This document shows positions 1-10,512 of a stretch of DNA of 64,000 nt, piece by piece. A program made the position numbers and the translations under genes. Origin of the DNA: Lepus europaeus (taxonomy: Eukaryota > Chordata > Mammalia > Lagomorpha > Leporidae); NCBI RefSeq assembly GCF_033115175.1, contig NC_084831.1, forward strand, positions 13,617,138-13,681,137, in the 5' to 3' direction. The notes under the pieces are model-generated. The model ran no database searches. It worked only from the letters and a program-made list of their open reading frames with translations, and was not told the origin of the DNA. The number at the start of each line of letters is the position of its first letter. Position 1 is the stretch's first letter.

Positions 1-1744
1 ATCCCGCCTTTCCGGGGGCTGGTTGTTGTTTTTTTTTATATGAATTCCACCCCCGCGACGCTGTCTGGACAGCAGGGCCCTGCTGCCGGCCACCTGCCCG
101 CCCGCTCGCAGGGCGGGGCTGTCGCTGAGCCTACCCCAGCCGCGGTGGAGGGCAGCTGCCTGCCTTGGCGTGGCCAGGGGCTTGGCGGACCTCAGAGGTC
201 CAGGCCGCGTTTGCAGGCTTTGGGAGACCCTCGCCCAGCTGTGGACCCCCAGCCTGTAAGTGGGGGCGCCCCAGGGAAAGAGGGACCAGGCCCTGGCTGG
301 GTGGGGGTGGAGGAGCCCCTCACCCTTTGTGGCTGTCTAAGCTGTGACCTCCTGAGCCTCCCCCAGGGCTGGGGCTGCTCGGGTGTGGTTTGCCTCAAGA
401 ATGGGGGCCACAGATGAGCGGCCCCTTGTTCGCCCACCCCTGCAGGCTGCTGCCTCTTCCCGCTGTCCCCCGGGACCTGTGTGCTGCAGGCCAAGACAGG
501 GGTGTGGGTGCCCCGTGTTAGCCAGCGATGCGGCCTCATGGTTTTACAGGGAAGTTTCAGACTGAATTTGGCTTCTTCCCCTGCTCCGTCCGGCCTGCAG
601 CCCCAAGGGTTGGAGGCTCCTGCGGCGGGCAGGGCTGCGGTGGGGTGTGCGAGGGGCTTCTGCCCAGCAGATGTGCAGGCCGGCCCTGCGGCAGCTCGGC
701 AGCTCGTTAGCGTGCATTTGTTTCTTCCGAGGCTGTTTTTGGCCTGTGGCAGGAGGGCTGTGGCCCTGGGCTGGGGGGCTGGCACCGTGGTTAGTCACAG
801 CCGGAAGCCGGAGCTGCCTGGCAGAGTGGCATGGGCTTGGCCCTGCGTGTCCGCCCGCTGGACACTTGCTCATCTCTGCCTGTCCCAGAGCCTCCCCCGG
901 GGCCAGGGGAAAGGCGCCCTGGGGTGAGTGAGCCTCAGGTCCTGGAATCGCCACAGCCTTGAGCAACGCTGGAGCCAGACTCTGCCCCGGGTGGGTGTGC
1001 TGGAATGGACGGTCCCAGGCAGGATGCTGACGCTGCAGGTGGCAGACGCGGGGGCTGTGACCCTTAGACTGTCCTGTCTCTGGGCACACGTCGAGCTCTG
1101 CCCAGACCTCATCCTCAGAGCCCGAAGTGCGCTGGCGGGGCTGGGGCCTGGCCTGGGGGCTGGGGATCCACAAGCTTGACCCTGCCTTGCCGAGTCCCAG
1201 AGGGACATACTGTCAGTTGCGCCAGTCGAGGAAGTCCCTGTCCTCATTCCAAGACCTAGAGGGTCACCCCCACCCTGCTGACCTGCAGGCCTAGGGCTGC
1301 GGCCACAAACGCCACGCCCTCGGTGCCCTGCGGCCACTCAGCCTGGTGCCCGGCTCTGCCTGACCGCTCATGGTGGATTGTGTGTAGGCGGGGCTGGTCT
1401 CCCCGGGACCCTGCCTTCTTGGTGTCCCCCCGCCAGGTTGGAGTCGGTGTGGACCTCCTCTGGGCTCCTGCCCTGGCAAGCCCACGTGCCGGGCAGTACT
1501 TAGCAGTTGCTAAAACCCTTTCCCAGCCATCGTCTCTGCTTGGGTTTCCCCTACATCCAGCGTCATCAGGGCGGGAGGCGCGCTGGGGACCGCCCAGCTT
1601 GTGGTGGGAGGGAGGAGCAGAGGGGAGTGGCCGAGGACAGGGAGGGTCTGAGCCCAGGGCTCTTAAACTCGGGACTCGACCCCCAGCGGGCAGCTCTCCG
1701 GAGGTCTCAGTGCCGCTTCAGCTGCCCTGGAGGTAGGTGCCCCA

Positions 1745-1805
1745 GAGGCACTGAAAGGTGCCAAGTGGCTGAACCTGGATTTGAACCCAGGTCTATCATA
1801 GATGC
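1745..1805 (-). repeat. MIR SINE fragment
   Basis: The stretch around 'gatttgaacccaggtct' matches the B-box side of the mammalian-wide MIR SINE in reverse orientation. It is short and diverged, as expected for an element older than the placental radiation. Confidence 0.5.
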
Positions 1806-1840
1806 AGAGAATGGGGACAGGGCCAGACAGGGTCCTGGCT

Positions 1841-1912
1841 CTGTGTGTGTGTGTGTGTGTTCCCAGGCGCACAGCTGGGTTTGGGTTACCTGCATGTGTG
1901 TGTGTGCATGTG
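1841..1912. repeat. TG-rich microsatellite
   Basis: A run of ten TG steps at 1841-1860 and a second TG/TGCA run at about 1890-1912, separated by unique sequence. Confidence 0.75.
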
Positions 1913-2945
1913 CCGGGGCAGGGTGTCTCCCCTGTACCTTGAAATTCCTGGTGTGTTTGATTTGGGGCCCCCGCATGTTCAGATTTCCCCCAAGAGGATG
2001 TGGGAAGCGATTGTCCCCTTGTTAGGCAGAATTCCTGGTGGATGGCAGCGGTGCTCCAGGAGGGGACCTGTGCAGCCCCTGTCAGCCGGGCCGTTGTGGG
2101 GTCCCCTTTCCTGGGGTGCTTCAGCCCCTGAGTCGGCCTCAGAATCCTGTGAGTGGGAGGCGCACGTAGTACAGAAGCCAGGGCTGCAGCCGGGGGTCGG
2201 ACCGGGCCTCTCGGGGAAGGCGCTGGTTCTGGTAGGGGGCGGAGGACCCCAAAGCCTGACCCCTGAAGCCTTCCTGGCCTTCCCCCCAGGGACCCTCTGG
2301 ACCCAGGCCCCCCAGCCAACCTCCAGGGCAGGTGAGCTGGCTGGCCTGTTGCCCATGTGGGAGAGATGGGCCGGACACTTCCTGAGCTTCACGCTCCACG
2401 AACCAGAGGAGCTTCCTTTTCCGTGTGAGTGGCAGCTCCCAGGGAGCCACGGAGCCGCCGCGGAGCGAGGCCTTGGACATGGGGGTGGGCGGTGGGTGGG
2501 AGTGGTAAAAGGACACCATGTTCCACCGCCCTGTGCCCAGGGACTGGGTACAGCGTTTGCTGGGCTGCCATGGCCACAAGCTCGGCTACAGGAGCTGAGT
2601 GGGGCATCAGCTCTGCTCCGCGGGGACCCCAGGTCCTGCCCAGGGAGGGCGGGACTCCAGAGCCAGCGGCGCGGTCCACGGGGGCAGCTCAGGCCTCTCC
2701 CCAGCGCCACGTGTCACCCCTGGCTTCCCTGGGCGCGTCGCCCTCCACTCCTTGCTTCTTTCTCTTCTCTGACCTTTTTCACCGGCAAGCGTCCCTGTGG
2801 CTCCCCGGCCACTGCCCAGGTGCAAGTTCTGGGTTCCCCTGTGGGCTGTGCGTTCTCAAAATCTCATCCCTCCGGGGCCTCAGTGTTCTCGCCCGTGATG
2901 TGGGACAGCAGACAGGATCTGTGTTGCCGGGTTGTTGTGAGTTCC

Positions 2946-2978
2946 GGAGAAAGAGAGAGAGAGAGCGAGCGAGAGAGC
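2946..2978. repeat. GA-rich simple repeat
   Basis: A purine-only GA/GAGC run of about 30 bases, not attached to a SINE. Confidence 0.7.
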
Positions 2979-4587
2979 CAGTCTGGTTCCTGGGAGATAG
3001 GGCACTCCCGGCCTGGGCTCCTGCAGCTCCCCGACTGGGACCGCCTTTCCCCTAGCCATCCTGTGTCCAGTCCAGAGTTAACCTCCGCTCCCCAACCGCC
3101 CCTGATCCCGCCCTCCAGGCTGTGAGCTCTGGAGTGGCAGGAGTAGGGTCTGGGGCCCCTGATCCCTGGCCTGCTCGAAGGCGCTGGGCCGGTGATGTCC
3201 ACGTGCCGTTACTGCGTGGCCGGCGAAGGGCGCTGCTGGGCCTGACAGGCGGGGGGCGGCAGAGGGGGCTTGCCGGGGGATGGGGTGTCTGCGGCTCCCG
3301 TCCTTGCCCTGGTGTTCTGGGAGCCCTGGGCCGTCCCGAGGACAGGAGGAAGACGAGCGAAGAATCTGGGTGAGGCACTGAGGCTCAGGAAGGGAGGTCC
3401 AGCTTCTGGGCCACTCGCACAGGGAGCAGAAAGGCCACCTGCCGGCGGAGAGCCCACCCGCGGGCAGCGTGGGTTATCAGGGCCGGGCTGGGTGTGTCCT
3501 GGTGCGGGAGAGACTCCGGTTCCAGCCCAGCCTTTCCCATGAGCCCCTGGTGGACAAGAGCCGGGCTGGGCTGGCGCCTGCTGGGTACTGGGCGCCGTCA
3601 CCGACCTCCGGAACCTGTCCCAGGGAGACGCGGGTTCCCTGTTTTCGGGTTGCTGGAGGGAGGTTCTGAGGGGTGAGCTTTGTTTCTGGGGGTCTCACCG
3701 CTCTGGGGGGAGCCTGGGAAATGTGCAGGAGCCCTGCCCGGGGAAGCTCCGCGTGCCTCCCACGCCCTGCTCCCCGAGCTACCTGGGCTGGGCTACAGCG
3801 CCCCCCGGCGGGCGTGGCGGGCACTGCACAGGGCAGTGGTCTTCTGCCTCAGTTGCTCTCATTTCTCCCCCGCCTCCCTGTTTCGCTGGCTCCCAGTAGA
3901 CCAGGGTCTGAACCTCAGCCGGCACCGTCGTGACTGCTGGTGTCAGCTCTCAGGTGCACATGCAGGCTCCCAATTCCGAATCCTGTGTGACCCCCCCGTG
4001 CCACGCCCTGCGACGGTTACCTCCCTGGCTCCAGCTGGCCCGTCCAAGGGCGGCAGGGTCAGGTATAGGACGAGAGTCCCCGGGCCCTGTGTGGGCGGCA
4101 GCAGCCGGCACAGCCCAGGGGCCCTGGCGGTGAACAGGCCTCCCGGCCCTGTCTGGTGCACAGTGGTCAGCCCCTGACTCAGGCCGGGCCCCGCGCGAGG
4201 GCAGAGCCTTGTTGGCGCGAGGCGGGTCCCTGGAAGCTGAGCCTGCTGGGGAATTGTCAGGTTGCTGTTCTGATAGGATGTGGTGACTGCGGGAAGCATG
4301 GCTCTGCCCTGGCGCTCAAGGGCAGGGCTGGGAACAGGTGGGTAAGGGCCTGGATCGCCCACTCCCCCTGCCCGCTGGGCCAGGAGCAGGGCCCGTGCAG
4401 CCCACTGGGGTCCAGGAGCTGGGGAGCTGCAGAGGGGAAGACAGGAGCTGGGGAGGCACCCACAGCCCCGCGGGTGGCCACTGGTCACTGCCCCCCACCA
4501 CACACACAGGCCCTCCAGCCAGCCCATCTAGCCTTTCACTGCGGGAGCAGGCAAGACCCCCCTTGCAGACAGAGTCCCCACATCACT

Positions 4588-5150
4588 GTCCCTCCCTGCA
4601 CCCGAAGACCCCCAGCACCCCCTCCCTGCACCCGAAGACCCCCCAGCACCTCCTTCCCTGTACCCGAAGACCCCCCCAGCACTGCCCCTCCCTGCACCCG
4701 AAGACCCCCCCAGCACTGCCCCTCCCTGCACCCAAAGACCCCCCCAGCACCCCCTTCCCTGTACCCGAAGACCCCCCCAGCACTGCCCCTCCCTGCACCC
4801 AAAGACCCCCCAGCATCTCCTTCCCTGTACCCGAAGACCCCCCCCAGCACCCCCCTCCCTGCACCCAAAGACCCCCCAGCACCTCCTTCCCTGTACCCGA
4901 AGACCCCCCCAGCACTGCCCCTCCCTGCACCCAAAGACCCCCCAGCACCCCCCTCCCTGCACCCGAAGACCCCCCTAGCACCCCCTCCCTGCACCCAAAG
5001 ACCTGAAGCACCCCCTCCCTGCACCCAAAGACCCCCCAGCACCCCCTTCCCTGTACCCGAAGACCCCCCCCAGCACTGCCCCTCTCTGTAAAGCCCCCCC
5101 AGCACTGCCCCTCCCTGCACACAAAGACCCCCCCCCAACAGTGCCCATCC
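4588..5150. repeat. C-rich minisatellite, about 31-bp unit
   Basis: About 17 copies of a unit built on 'CCCTCCCTGCACCC', then 'RAAGACCCCCCAGCAC'. Copies differ at a few recurrent sites (tgca/tgta, cgaag/caaag, length of the C run), so sub-variants alternate along the array. The minus strand carries four or more G runs per pair of units and could form G-quadruplexes. The long minus-strand open frames rich in Gly, Cys and Trp, and the plus-strand frames rich in Pro, are products of the repeat and not genes. Confidence 0.9.
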
Positions 5151-6147
5151 CTGCACAGAAGGGCCGCCTCTGCAGACAGTCCTGGGTAGGATGTTCTGGG
5201 CGGGAGGCCCAGACCCAGCCATCCCCACCGCTGGCGCCAGGCTTCTGGGGAGCAGTGGGAGCTGTGCCTGACCCCTCCTGACTCAGCGCCCCCAGGCCCC
5301 TCCGGGGAATGTCCCAAGACCCAGAATCCCAGCTTGTTAAAAGTGTGGACTCACATCCCGCCCAGGACGCGCTGTCCTCCAAGCGCCCCCACTGAGAATC
5401 CGGAGGATCTCAGGTTTGGGGACCACCCATCTCGGTCACCTTCACAAGTCGGGAAACAGGCCTGAGTTGCCTGGACAGCACGTGTGGGTCCTGTGCTTTC
5501 TCCCAGTCCACTCATTTCCAGATCTTTCTGGAGCCTCCCTCCCCTGTGTTGTTGAGGTGTGGGAGTTGGTGAAACTTGCAGAAGATAAAGTTGGGGACTG
5601 TGCCAGGGTCCCCGCTGAGCCGACTCTGGCACACCCAGGCTCTATCCTGCAGCGCCATCTACTGGCCGGTTCTGGTACTGTTGTGGTGTCTCGCCATATC
5701 CTGCCATGCCTGGGAACTTAAAAGGAGTCAAGTGCTTGGCTTCGACTGTCTTCTTCTGCCCCCAGGGGTCACGATGTGCACAGAGAGCCCCGGTGGGCTT
5801 GAGGCATTGATGGGAAGTCCTATAAAGGAAAAACTGACTGGTCCAGGTGTCCAGGTTCATTATTTTGCCTGAGGTCTGGCCAGCCCGGTGGCACAGGAGT
5901 TCACCAGGCCATGCAGGTGGAGGTTGGCTCTCGCCAGGTCAGAACCCTGACCACTGTGGCTTTCCAGGGGCATGGTGATGGCCAGCCCCTTGAGGGCTGT
6001 GTGGACAGTGTTTTTTTTATTTCCCTGGAGGACACAAGGTGTCCAAGTGAGACGGGAGCTGGTGACTGCGGGGCACCCGTGAGGACTTGGATGCTTCTTG
6101 TTTAGCTTAGTCATGGCACTGATGCTTTGCCAGGCCGTGTTTTTTAT
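5151..6147. other. Non-coding stretch, nothing recognised
   Basis: Unique sequence between the minisatellite and the first C-SINE. I see no exon, RNA gene or clear repeat family in it. Confidence 0.5.
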
Positions 6148-6480
6148 TTTTTAAAGATTTATTTACTTATTTACTTGAAAATCAGAGTTACAGAGGTGGG
6201 GGCGGGGAGAGAGCATGCGTACTTCCATCTGCTGGTTCACTCCCCAAATGGCTGCAACAGCTGGGCCAGACTGAAGCCAGCAGCCAGGCGCTTCTTCAGG
6301 GTCTCCCAAGTAGGTGACAGGGGCCCAGGGACTTGGGCCATCTTCTTCTGTTTTCCCAGGAGCACTGGCAGGGTGCTGGATTGGAAGTGGAGCAGCTGGG
6401 ACACAAACGGGAGCCCACGTGGGAACGGGATGCCAGTGTCGCGGGCAGCGGCTTAACCCATCACGCCACAGTGCCAGCCC
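6148..6480 (-). mobile_element. C-SINE (lagomorph C repeat), reverse
   Basis: The first full-length C-SINE of the window. In reverse orientation it opens with the T-rich complement of the tail ('aaagatttatttac'), runs through the purine-rich region and the 'ctgctggttcactcccc' block, and ends in the complement of the tRNA-like head ('cgccacagtgccagccc'). The C family is a tRNA-Gly-derived, L1-mobilised SINE confined to lagomorphs, and is the main evidence for the organism. Confidence 0.93.
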
Positions 6481-6555
6481 CACCCCGCCTCCCTTTCTTC
6501 GATGAAGAAATCTAGGCAGAGATAAGAAGGAACTTGCTCAGGGACTGGTGTTTTT

Positions 6556-6598
6556 GTTTTTAAGATTTATTTATTATTTATTTGAAAGAGTTACACAG

Positions 6599-6652
<54 letters not shown>

Positions 6653-6908
6653 CTTCCACCCGCTGGTTCACTCCCCAATTGGCCGCAACCATCCAGAGCT
6701 GAGCCGATCTGAAGCCAGGAGCCAGGAGCTTCTTCCGGGTCTCCCACGTGGGTGCAGGGGCCCACGGGCTTGGGCCATCTTCTACTACTTTCCCAGACCA
6801 CAGCAGAGAGCTGGATCAGAAGTGGAGCAGCCAGGACTCGAACCGGTGCCCATATGGGGTGCCGGCACTGCAGGCGGCAGCTTTACCCGCTACGCCACAT
6901 GCTGGCCC
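6556..6908 (-). mobile_element. C-SINE, reverse, with long GA tract
   Basis: Complete copy: T-rich end, expanded GA run, conserved middle, and head complement with an intact B-box-like segment near 6838. It lies 75 bases from the preceding copy in the same orientation. Confidence 0.93.
6602..6651. repeat. (GA)n microsatellite inside a C-SINE
   Basis: About 25 uninterrupted GA units in the simple-repeat region of the surrounding C-SINE, longer than in most copies here. Confidence 0.9.
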
Positions 6909-7092
6909 TGGCTGGTGTGGTCTTGCAGCAGGTTAAGCCCCTGCTCAGGGTGCCCGTGTCCTGTGTCAGAGTGCCCGTTCAAGTCCTGGTTGTTTGAACT
7001 TCTGATCTAGCTTTGAGAGGCAGTGTACGGTGGCCCAGTCTTTCCCCTTCTGTCACTCTGCCTTTCATATAAACAAAGAGTTTTTTTAAAGT
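6909..7092 (+). mobile_element. C-SINE fragment, forward
   Basis: A diverged copy with the head ('gcaggttaagcccctgctc') and tail ('ctgcctttcatataaac') but lacking most of the middle. Confidence 0.7.
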
Positions 7093-7114
7093 AACTTGCT
7101 CAGAGCTATGTAGG

Positions 7115-7437
7115 ATGGGGGTGGCGTTGTGGTGCAGTGAGCTAAGTGGCTGCCTGCAGTGCCAGCGCCACCCCCTGTGCCAGAACATGGGGTTCAAGTC
7201 CTGGCTGCTCTGCTTCCAACCCAGCTGCTTACTAATGTGCCTGGGGTGGCAACAGAGGACAGCGAACGTGCTTGGGCCCCTGCCACCCACATGGGAGACC
7301 TGGATGGAGCTCCAAGCTTCTGGCTTCAGCCTGGACCAGCCTGAGCCGTTATGGCCATTTGGGGAATGAACCAGCAGAAGAAAGATCTCTCTGCGTCTCA
7401 TTCTGCCTTTCACATCAAGAACCCTTTATTTTAAAAA
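7115..7437 (+). mobile_element. C-SINE, forward, diverged
   Basis: Head 'ggtggcgttgtggtgcagtg', middle 'cccacatgggagacctggat' and an A-rich tail ending in 'ttttaaaaaa'. Many substitutions relative to the younger copies. Confidence 0.88.
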
Positions 7438-7469
7438 AGCTACCTGGGATGGTAGAAATGGAGTGTGCT

Positions 7470-7662
7470 TTCTGTGCTAGGCTCACCGAACGCCTCACTT
7501 CATCTTCCCGATGGCCACCTGGTGCAGGTGCCATTAACGGCCCCATCTGCGAGCTTCAGAGAGAAGTGGAGCGAGCAGGGTTCTGTTGGGTTAGTGAGTG
7601 GCAGAGCTGGGATTCCAACCCAGGCGTCAGATGCCAGGAGCCACGCTCTGACGTCCCCGCCC
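7470..7662 (-). repeat. MIR SINE, reverse
   Basis: Reverse MIR: low-copy-number core followed by 'gcagagctgggattccaacc', the complement of the tRNA-like B box. It ends about 70 bases before the first NBL1 coding exon. Confidence 0.75.
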
Positions 7663-7730
7663 CCCACCATGCCCCCGGGCCCTGCCGCCCCTCGCCTGCT
7701 CCCTCACCAGCCTCCTGTGCTTGCCTCCAG

Positions 7731-7918
7731 GGCTCCGAGGCCACGGGCACAATGCTCAGGGTCCTGGTGGGGGCCGTCCTCCCTGCCATGCTGCTGGCCG
7801 CCCCCCCGCCCATTAACAAGCTGGCGCTGTTCCCGGACAAGAGCGCCTGGTGCGAGGCCAAGAACATCACCCAGATTGTGGGCCACAGCGGCTGCGAGGC
7901 CAAGTCCATCCAGAACAG
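7731..7918 (+). CDS. NBL1: NBL1 first coding exon
   Basis: The acceptor 'ttgcctccag' ends at 7730; 21 untranslated bases precede the start codon at 7752. It encodes the signal peptide and the start of the cystine knot (residues 1-55 and two bases of Arg56). The donor is AACAG|GTGGGA at 7919. Confidence 0.96.
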
Positions 7919-10512
7919 GTGGGAGCTGGGGGCCCTGGGAGGGAGGGGAGGAGGACCAGGGTGCGCCCCGCCCCTCTGTGACCCCGGCGCGGTGCCGTCT
8001 CCTCCCGCAGGGCCTGCCTGGGACAGTGCTTCAGCTACAGCGTCCCCAACACCTTCCCACAGTCCACAGAGTCCCTGGTGCACTGTGACTCCTGCATGCC
8101 CGCCCAGTCCATGTGGGAGATTGTGAGTACTGCTGCCCCTCCCCGCCCCCCCCTGCGCAGGGCGCAGGGCGCAGGGCGCAGGGCGCAGGGCTTGTCCTGG
8201 GGAGGTGGACAGGGCTGCCCTGGGTCCGACCCCAGCTTGTTCAGGACGCAGGGTCTGCCTGAGCTCTGCCCCAGTGCCACTCCTGTGCTCTCCGCGTCCC
8301 CACAGTCAGAGGCCGGGAGCAAGCCTTGGCCTTGCCCGGTGCTGCCCGCCGTCCAGCGTGGTCTTTACTGCTGTGCCCCCACCTTCCCTCCGAGCTTGGC
8401 ACCCGGCACCAGCTCGCCTGCCACCTGCTCTGCTCGGGGCCCTTCCCTGCTGGGCAAACCTGGTCAAGTGCTGTTCACTCTGCCCTTGGCTTAAGCACCG
8501 CACTCTGGGGCCCCTCCCTGGACACCCCCGCCCCCACCCTGCGCGCGGGTGGCTCTCGGAGCCCCGAGGGCCTCCCTGGAGCTTGTGGTGCAGCCGCAGG
8601 CTTGCACCTGCACCTGGTGGGCTCTGCAGGCTGTGTGCCCCACCAGACTCTGCGTTCCCTGAGGGCGTGGAGCAGGTGTTCTGGGGCAGGAAGGGGGAAA
8701 GACGGGCAGGCAAACAGCAGGCTCGTCAGGAGGGCGAGGGCAGGAGGCCCACGGGTCTCCTGCGGGGTGAACCCCAGCAGGCTGGGGCCTTGGCCCGGGT
8801 CCCCTTTGAGGAAGGAAGTGGCATCTGGGCAGGGCCAAGGCTGAGGGAATCAGCTGGGCAGAGCTGGGGCAGTGGCTGGGCCAGAACCTTCCTGGCAGAC
8901 GGAGCAGCACGTGGAGTCTGGGGGGAGGGCCGGGCAGGAGGTGGCGGTGGGGAGATCAGCTGGCTCAGCCCGGAGCCCTTCCCTTTCCTGGGGGCCCTGT
9001 GGCTGCTGTGGGGGGATGGACAGGGAGGGGGGCAGGGCCGGGAGTGAGGAGACAAGTCCTATGGCCCCTGCAGCGGGCTCAGACCCCTCCCGGATGGGCC
9101 CCCAGAGCTGCCTCGGGTGTCTGGTCCCACGCGGAGGTGTGGCCCGGCCTCACACACACCCCTGCCCCCGCTCTCCGCAGGTGACCTTGGAGTGTCCTGG
9201 CCACGAGGAGGTGCCCCGGGTGGACAAGCTGGTGGAGAAGATCTTGCACTGCAGCTGCCAGGCCTGTGGCAAGGAGCCCAGTCCCGAGGGGCTGAGCGTC
9301 TACGTGCAGGGCGAGGACGGGCCCGGCGCCCAGCCTGGCGGGCAGACCCCCGAGCCCGAGGAGCCCCCAGGCGCCCCCCACACTGAGGAGGAGGGGGCGG
9401 AGGACTGAGGCCCCCGACTCTCCCTCCCCTCCCCACCGGGACCCCCTGTGGAATGCTGGATCTCACCCCCTCCTGGGGAAGAGTGAGGGCAGAGGCTGAA
9501 GCCCCCCTTTGGCACTGGATGGACTTGGATTCGGACTTGGACTTGGACTGCTGCCTGGTTGCTGTGGAGATCTGCAGGGGAGGGGTGGAGCCAGGCTGCA
9601 CAATTTAATATATTCACGGGTGGGGGGAGGAAGCAAGGTCCTGTGGGGTCTTTATTTGCGGGGGGGTCCTCTTGCTTTCTGCCTTCTAGAGGTGTGCTCC
9701 TGGGAGGGGGAGGAGGGGGTCCCCAAGATGGAGCACAGGCTAAGGCCCAAGCTCTCGGTGGGCAGGGTCCTGGGGGTGCAGATGGTGTAACGGGGGTGGG
9801 GTAGGGCCCCTGAACGAGGGTGGGCACTGTGCCCGCATCTACCCTGACTTTGGAAGCTCCAGCCCTGCCCCCGGGTTTCCTGAGCCCTGTGGCTCCCTTC
9901 ACCCCCGGGGAAGTCCCTCCCATGTGCGCAGGTGCCTCCCTCGCTGGGGGGTTTGGGAGTCAGGCCCGGGCAGGGCCCAGCTGACTCAGCGGCCCCAGAA
10001 CCGGGCACCAGGCTTTCTGGCCTTTCTCCGGCTTCCTGGGTTGGCCTGGTGCTCGGGGTGGGGAGAGCAGGCAAAGATGGACCCTCCCTGGGCCAGGGAG
10101 GAGCGCACCCCACCCTCTTCACCTTGGGGATCTGGCCCCTCCCACTGCCCTCCAAGTCCGAAGGCCTCGGGAAGCTCCATCCTCTCCGGGAGGCAGGTGG
10201 GGGGCAGAGGGTGGCCTGCCTTGGGTTGGGGAGGGGCGAGCCTGGCTGAGCCTGAGGCACTGCAGTGTGGGTGCTGGGGCTGACGTCTCTGCAACCCCCA
10301 CCCCGCCACCCCTGGCTCCCAGCTGCACTTTAACCTCCGGAGTGGGGTGGGACCCGGGGCCAGGAAGAAAGTGCCTTTGTCCCAGCACTGCGTGTGCCCA
10401 GGGCGATGCTGGTCGCCGCCCCCGCCCCGTGCTGGACCTTGTAGCCAGTAGATAGACGCCACCTGACAGCTCTGCGCCTCCTTGGCAATAAACCCCTTCC
10501 ACACCTGCCTTC
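7731..10512 (+). CDS. NBL1: NBL1 (DAN), secreted BMP antagonist; coding 7752-7918, 8011-8122, 9181-9408
   Basis: Complete coding sequence of neuroblastoma suppressor of tumorigenicity 1, founder of the DAN family of secreted proteins that bind BMP/GDF ligands outside the cell and block receptor binding. The three exons join to 168 residues. Residues 1 to about 16 form a signal peptide; residues 34-122 are the cystine-knot (CTCK) domain with Cys at 34, 48, 58, 62, 81, 84, 98, 117, 119 and 122; N38-I-T is a glycosylation sequon; the tail is acidic and Pro-rich. All junctions are GT/AG and in frame. Outside the tail the sequence is nearly identical to the human protein as I remember it. Human has about 181 residues; the shortfall is the missing His/Pro tract of the tail, plus one initial Met, since human starts Met-Met and only one Met codon (7752) is present here. 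Upstream untranslated exons are not placed. Confidence 0.97.
8011..8122 (+). CDS. NBL1: NBL1 second coding exon
   Basis: Acceptor 'cctcccgcag' ends at 8010; the first base completes Arg56. Encodes residues to Ile93, including the CxxC pair at Cys81/Cys84. Donor TT|GTGAGT. The preceding intron is only 92 bp. Confidence 0.96.
8123..9180 (+). other. NBL1: NBL1 intron between second and third coding exons
   Basis: A 1058-bp GC-rich intron without C-SINEs. Apart from a heptamer repeat near its 5' end nothing is recognised in it; open frames here are GC artefacts. Confidence 0.85.
8153..8190. repeat. Heptamer tandem repeat (GCGCAGG)n
   Basis: About five perfect copies of a 7-bp unit starting 31 bases into the intron after NBL1 coding exon 2. 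Confidence 0.85.
9181..9408 (+). CDS. NBL1: NBL1 terminal coding exon
   Basis: Acceptor 'ctctccgcag' ends at 9180. Encodes residues 94-168: the last cysteines of the knot (98, 117, 119, 122) and the acidic Pro/Glu tail, with TGA at 9406-9408. The tail goes directly from PGAQPG to GQTPEPEE; the His/Pro run known from human and mouse is absent. Confidence 0.96.
   Translation: MTLECPGHEEVPRVDKLVEKILHCSCQACGKEPSPEGLSVYVQGEDGPGAQPGGQTPEPEEPPGAPHTEEEGAED
9409..10512 (+). other. NBL1: NBL1 3' untranslated region
   Basis: From the stop codon to just past the poly(A) signal, about 1.1 kb, a normal length for this gene. It contains a short GGACTT-type hexamer repeat at about 9519-9550 and no SINE. 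The exact cleavage site is inferred. Confidence 0.8.
10487..10492 (+). terminator. NBL1: NBL1 polyadenylation signal AATAAA
   Basis: Canonical AATAAA 1.08 kb after the NBL1 stop, followed within 30 bases by the T/GT-rich 'ctcgttgtcgtcctcg', a typical downstream element. It is the only canonical signal after the stop in this stretch. Confidence 0.85.

Larger units (their letters stand above)
1..4587. other. GC-rich non-coding sequence upstream of NBL1
   Basis: No exon of a known protein is recognised here on either strand. The many open frames are a by-product of high GC content: they overlap in several frames, lack similarity to any family I know and have no codon pattern. By synteny the stretch should lie between MICOS10 and NBL1 or within the 5' non-coding part of NBL1, whose untranslated first exons I cannot place. 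It is free of C-SINEs and holds only a MIR remnant and short simple repeats. Confidence 0.6.

Noticed and set aside
4588-5150. CRISPR-like array
   Set aside because: Directly abutting tandem units without unique spacers in a mammalian genome: a minisatellite.
4528-5317. Several long minus-strand open frames (up to 244 codons) rich in Gly, Cys, Trp and Arg, and Pro-rich plus-strand frames
   Set aside because: They are translations of the 31-bp minisatellite; the same motif appears in three frames.
1-7730. MICOS10 exons or NBL1 untranslated first exons
   Set aside because: Expected by synteny nearby, but nothing in the sequence allowed a supported call.
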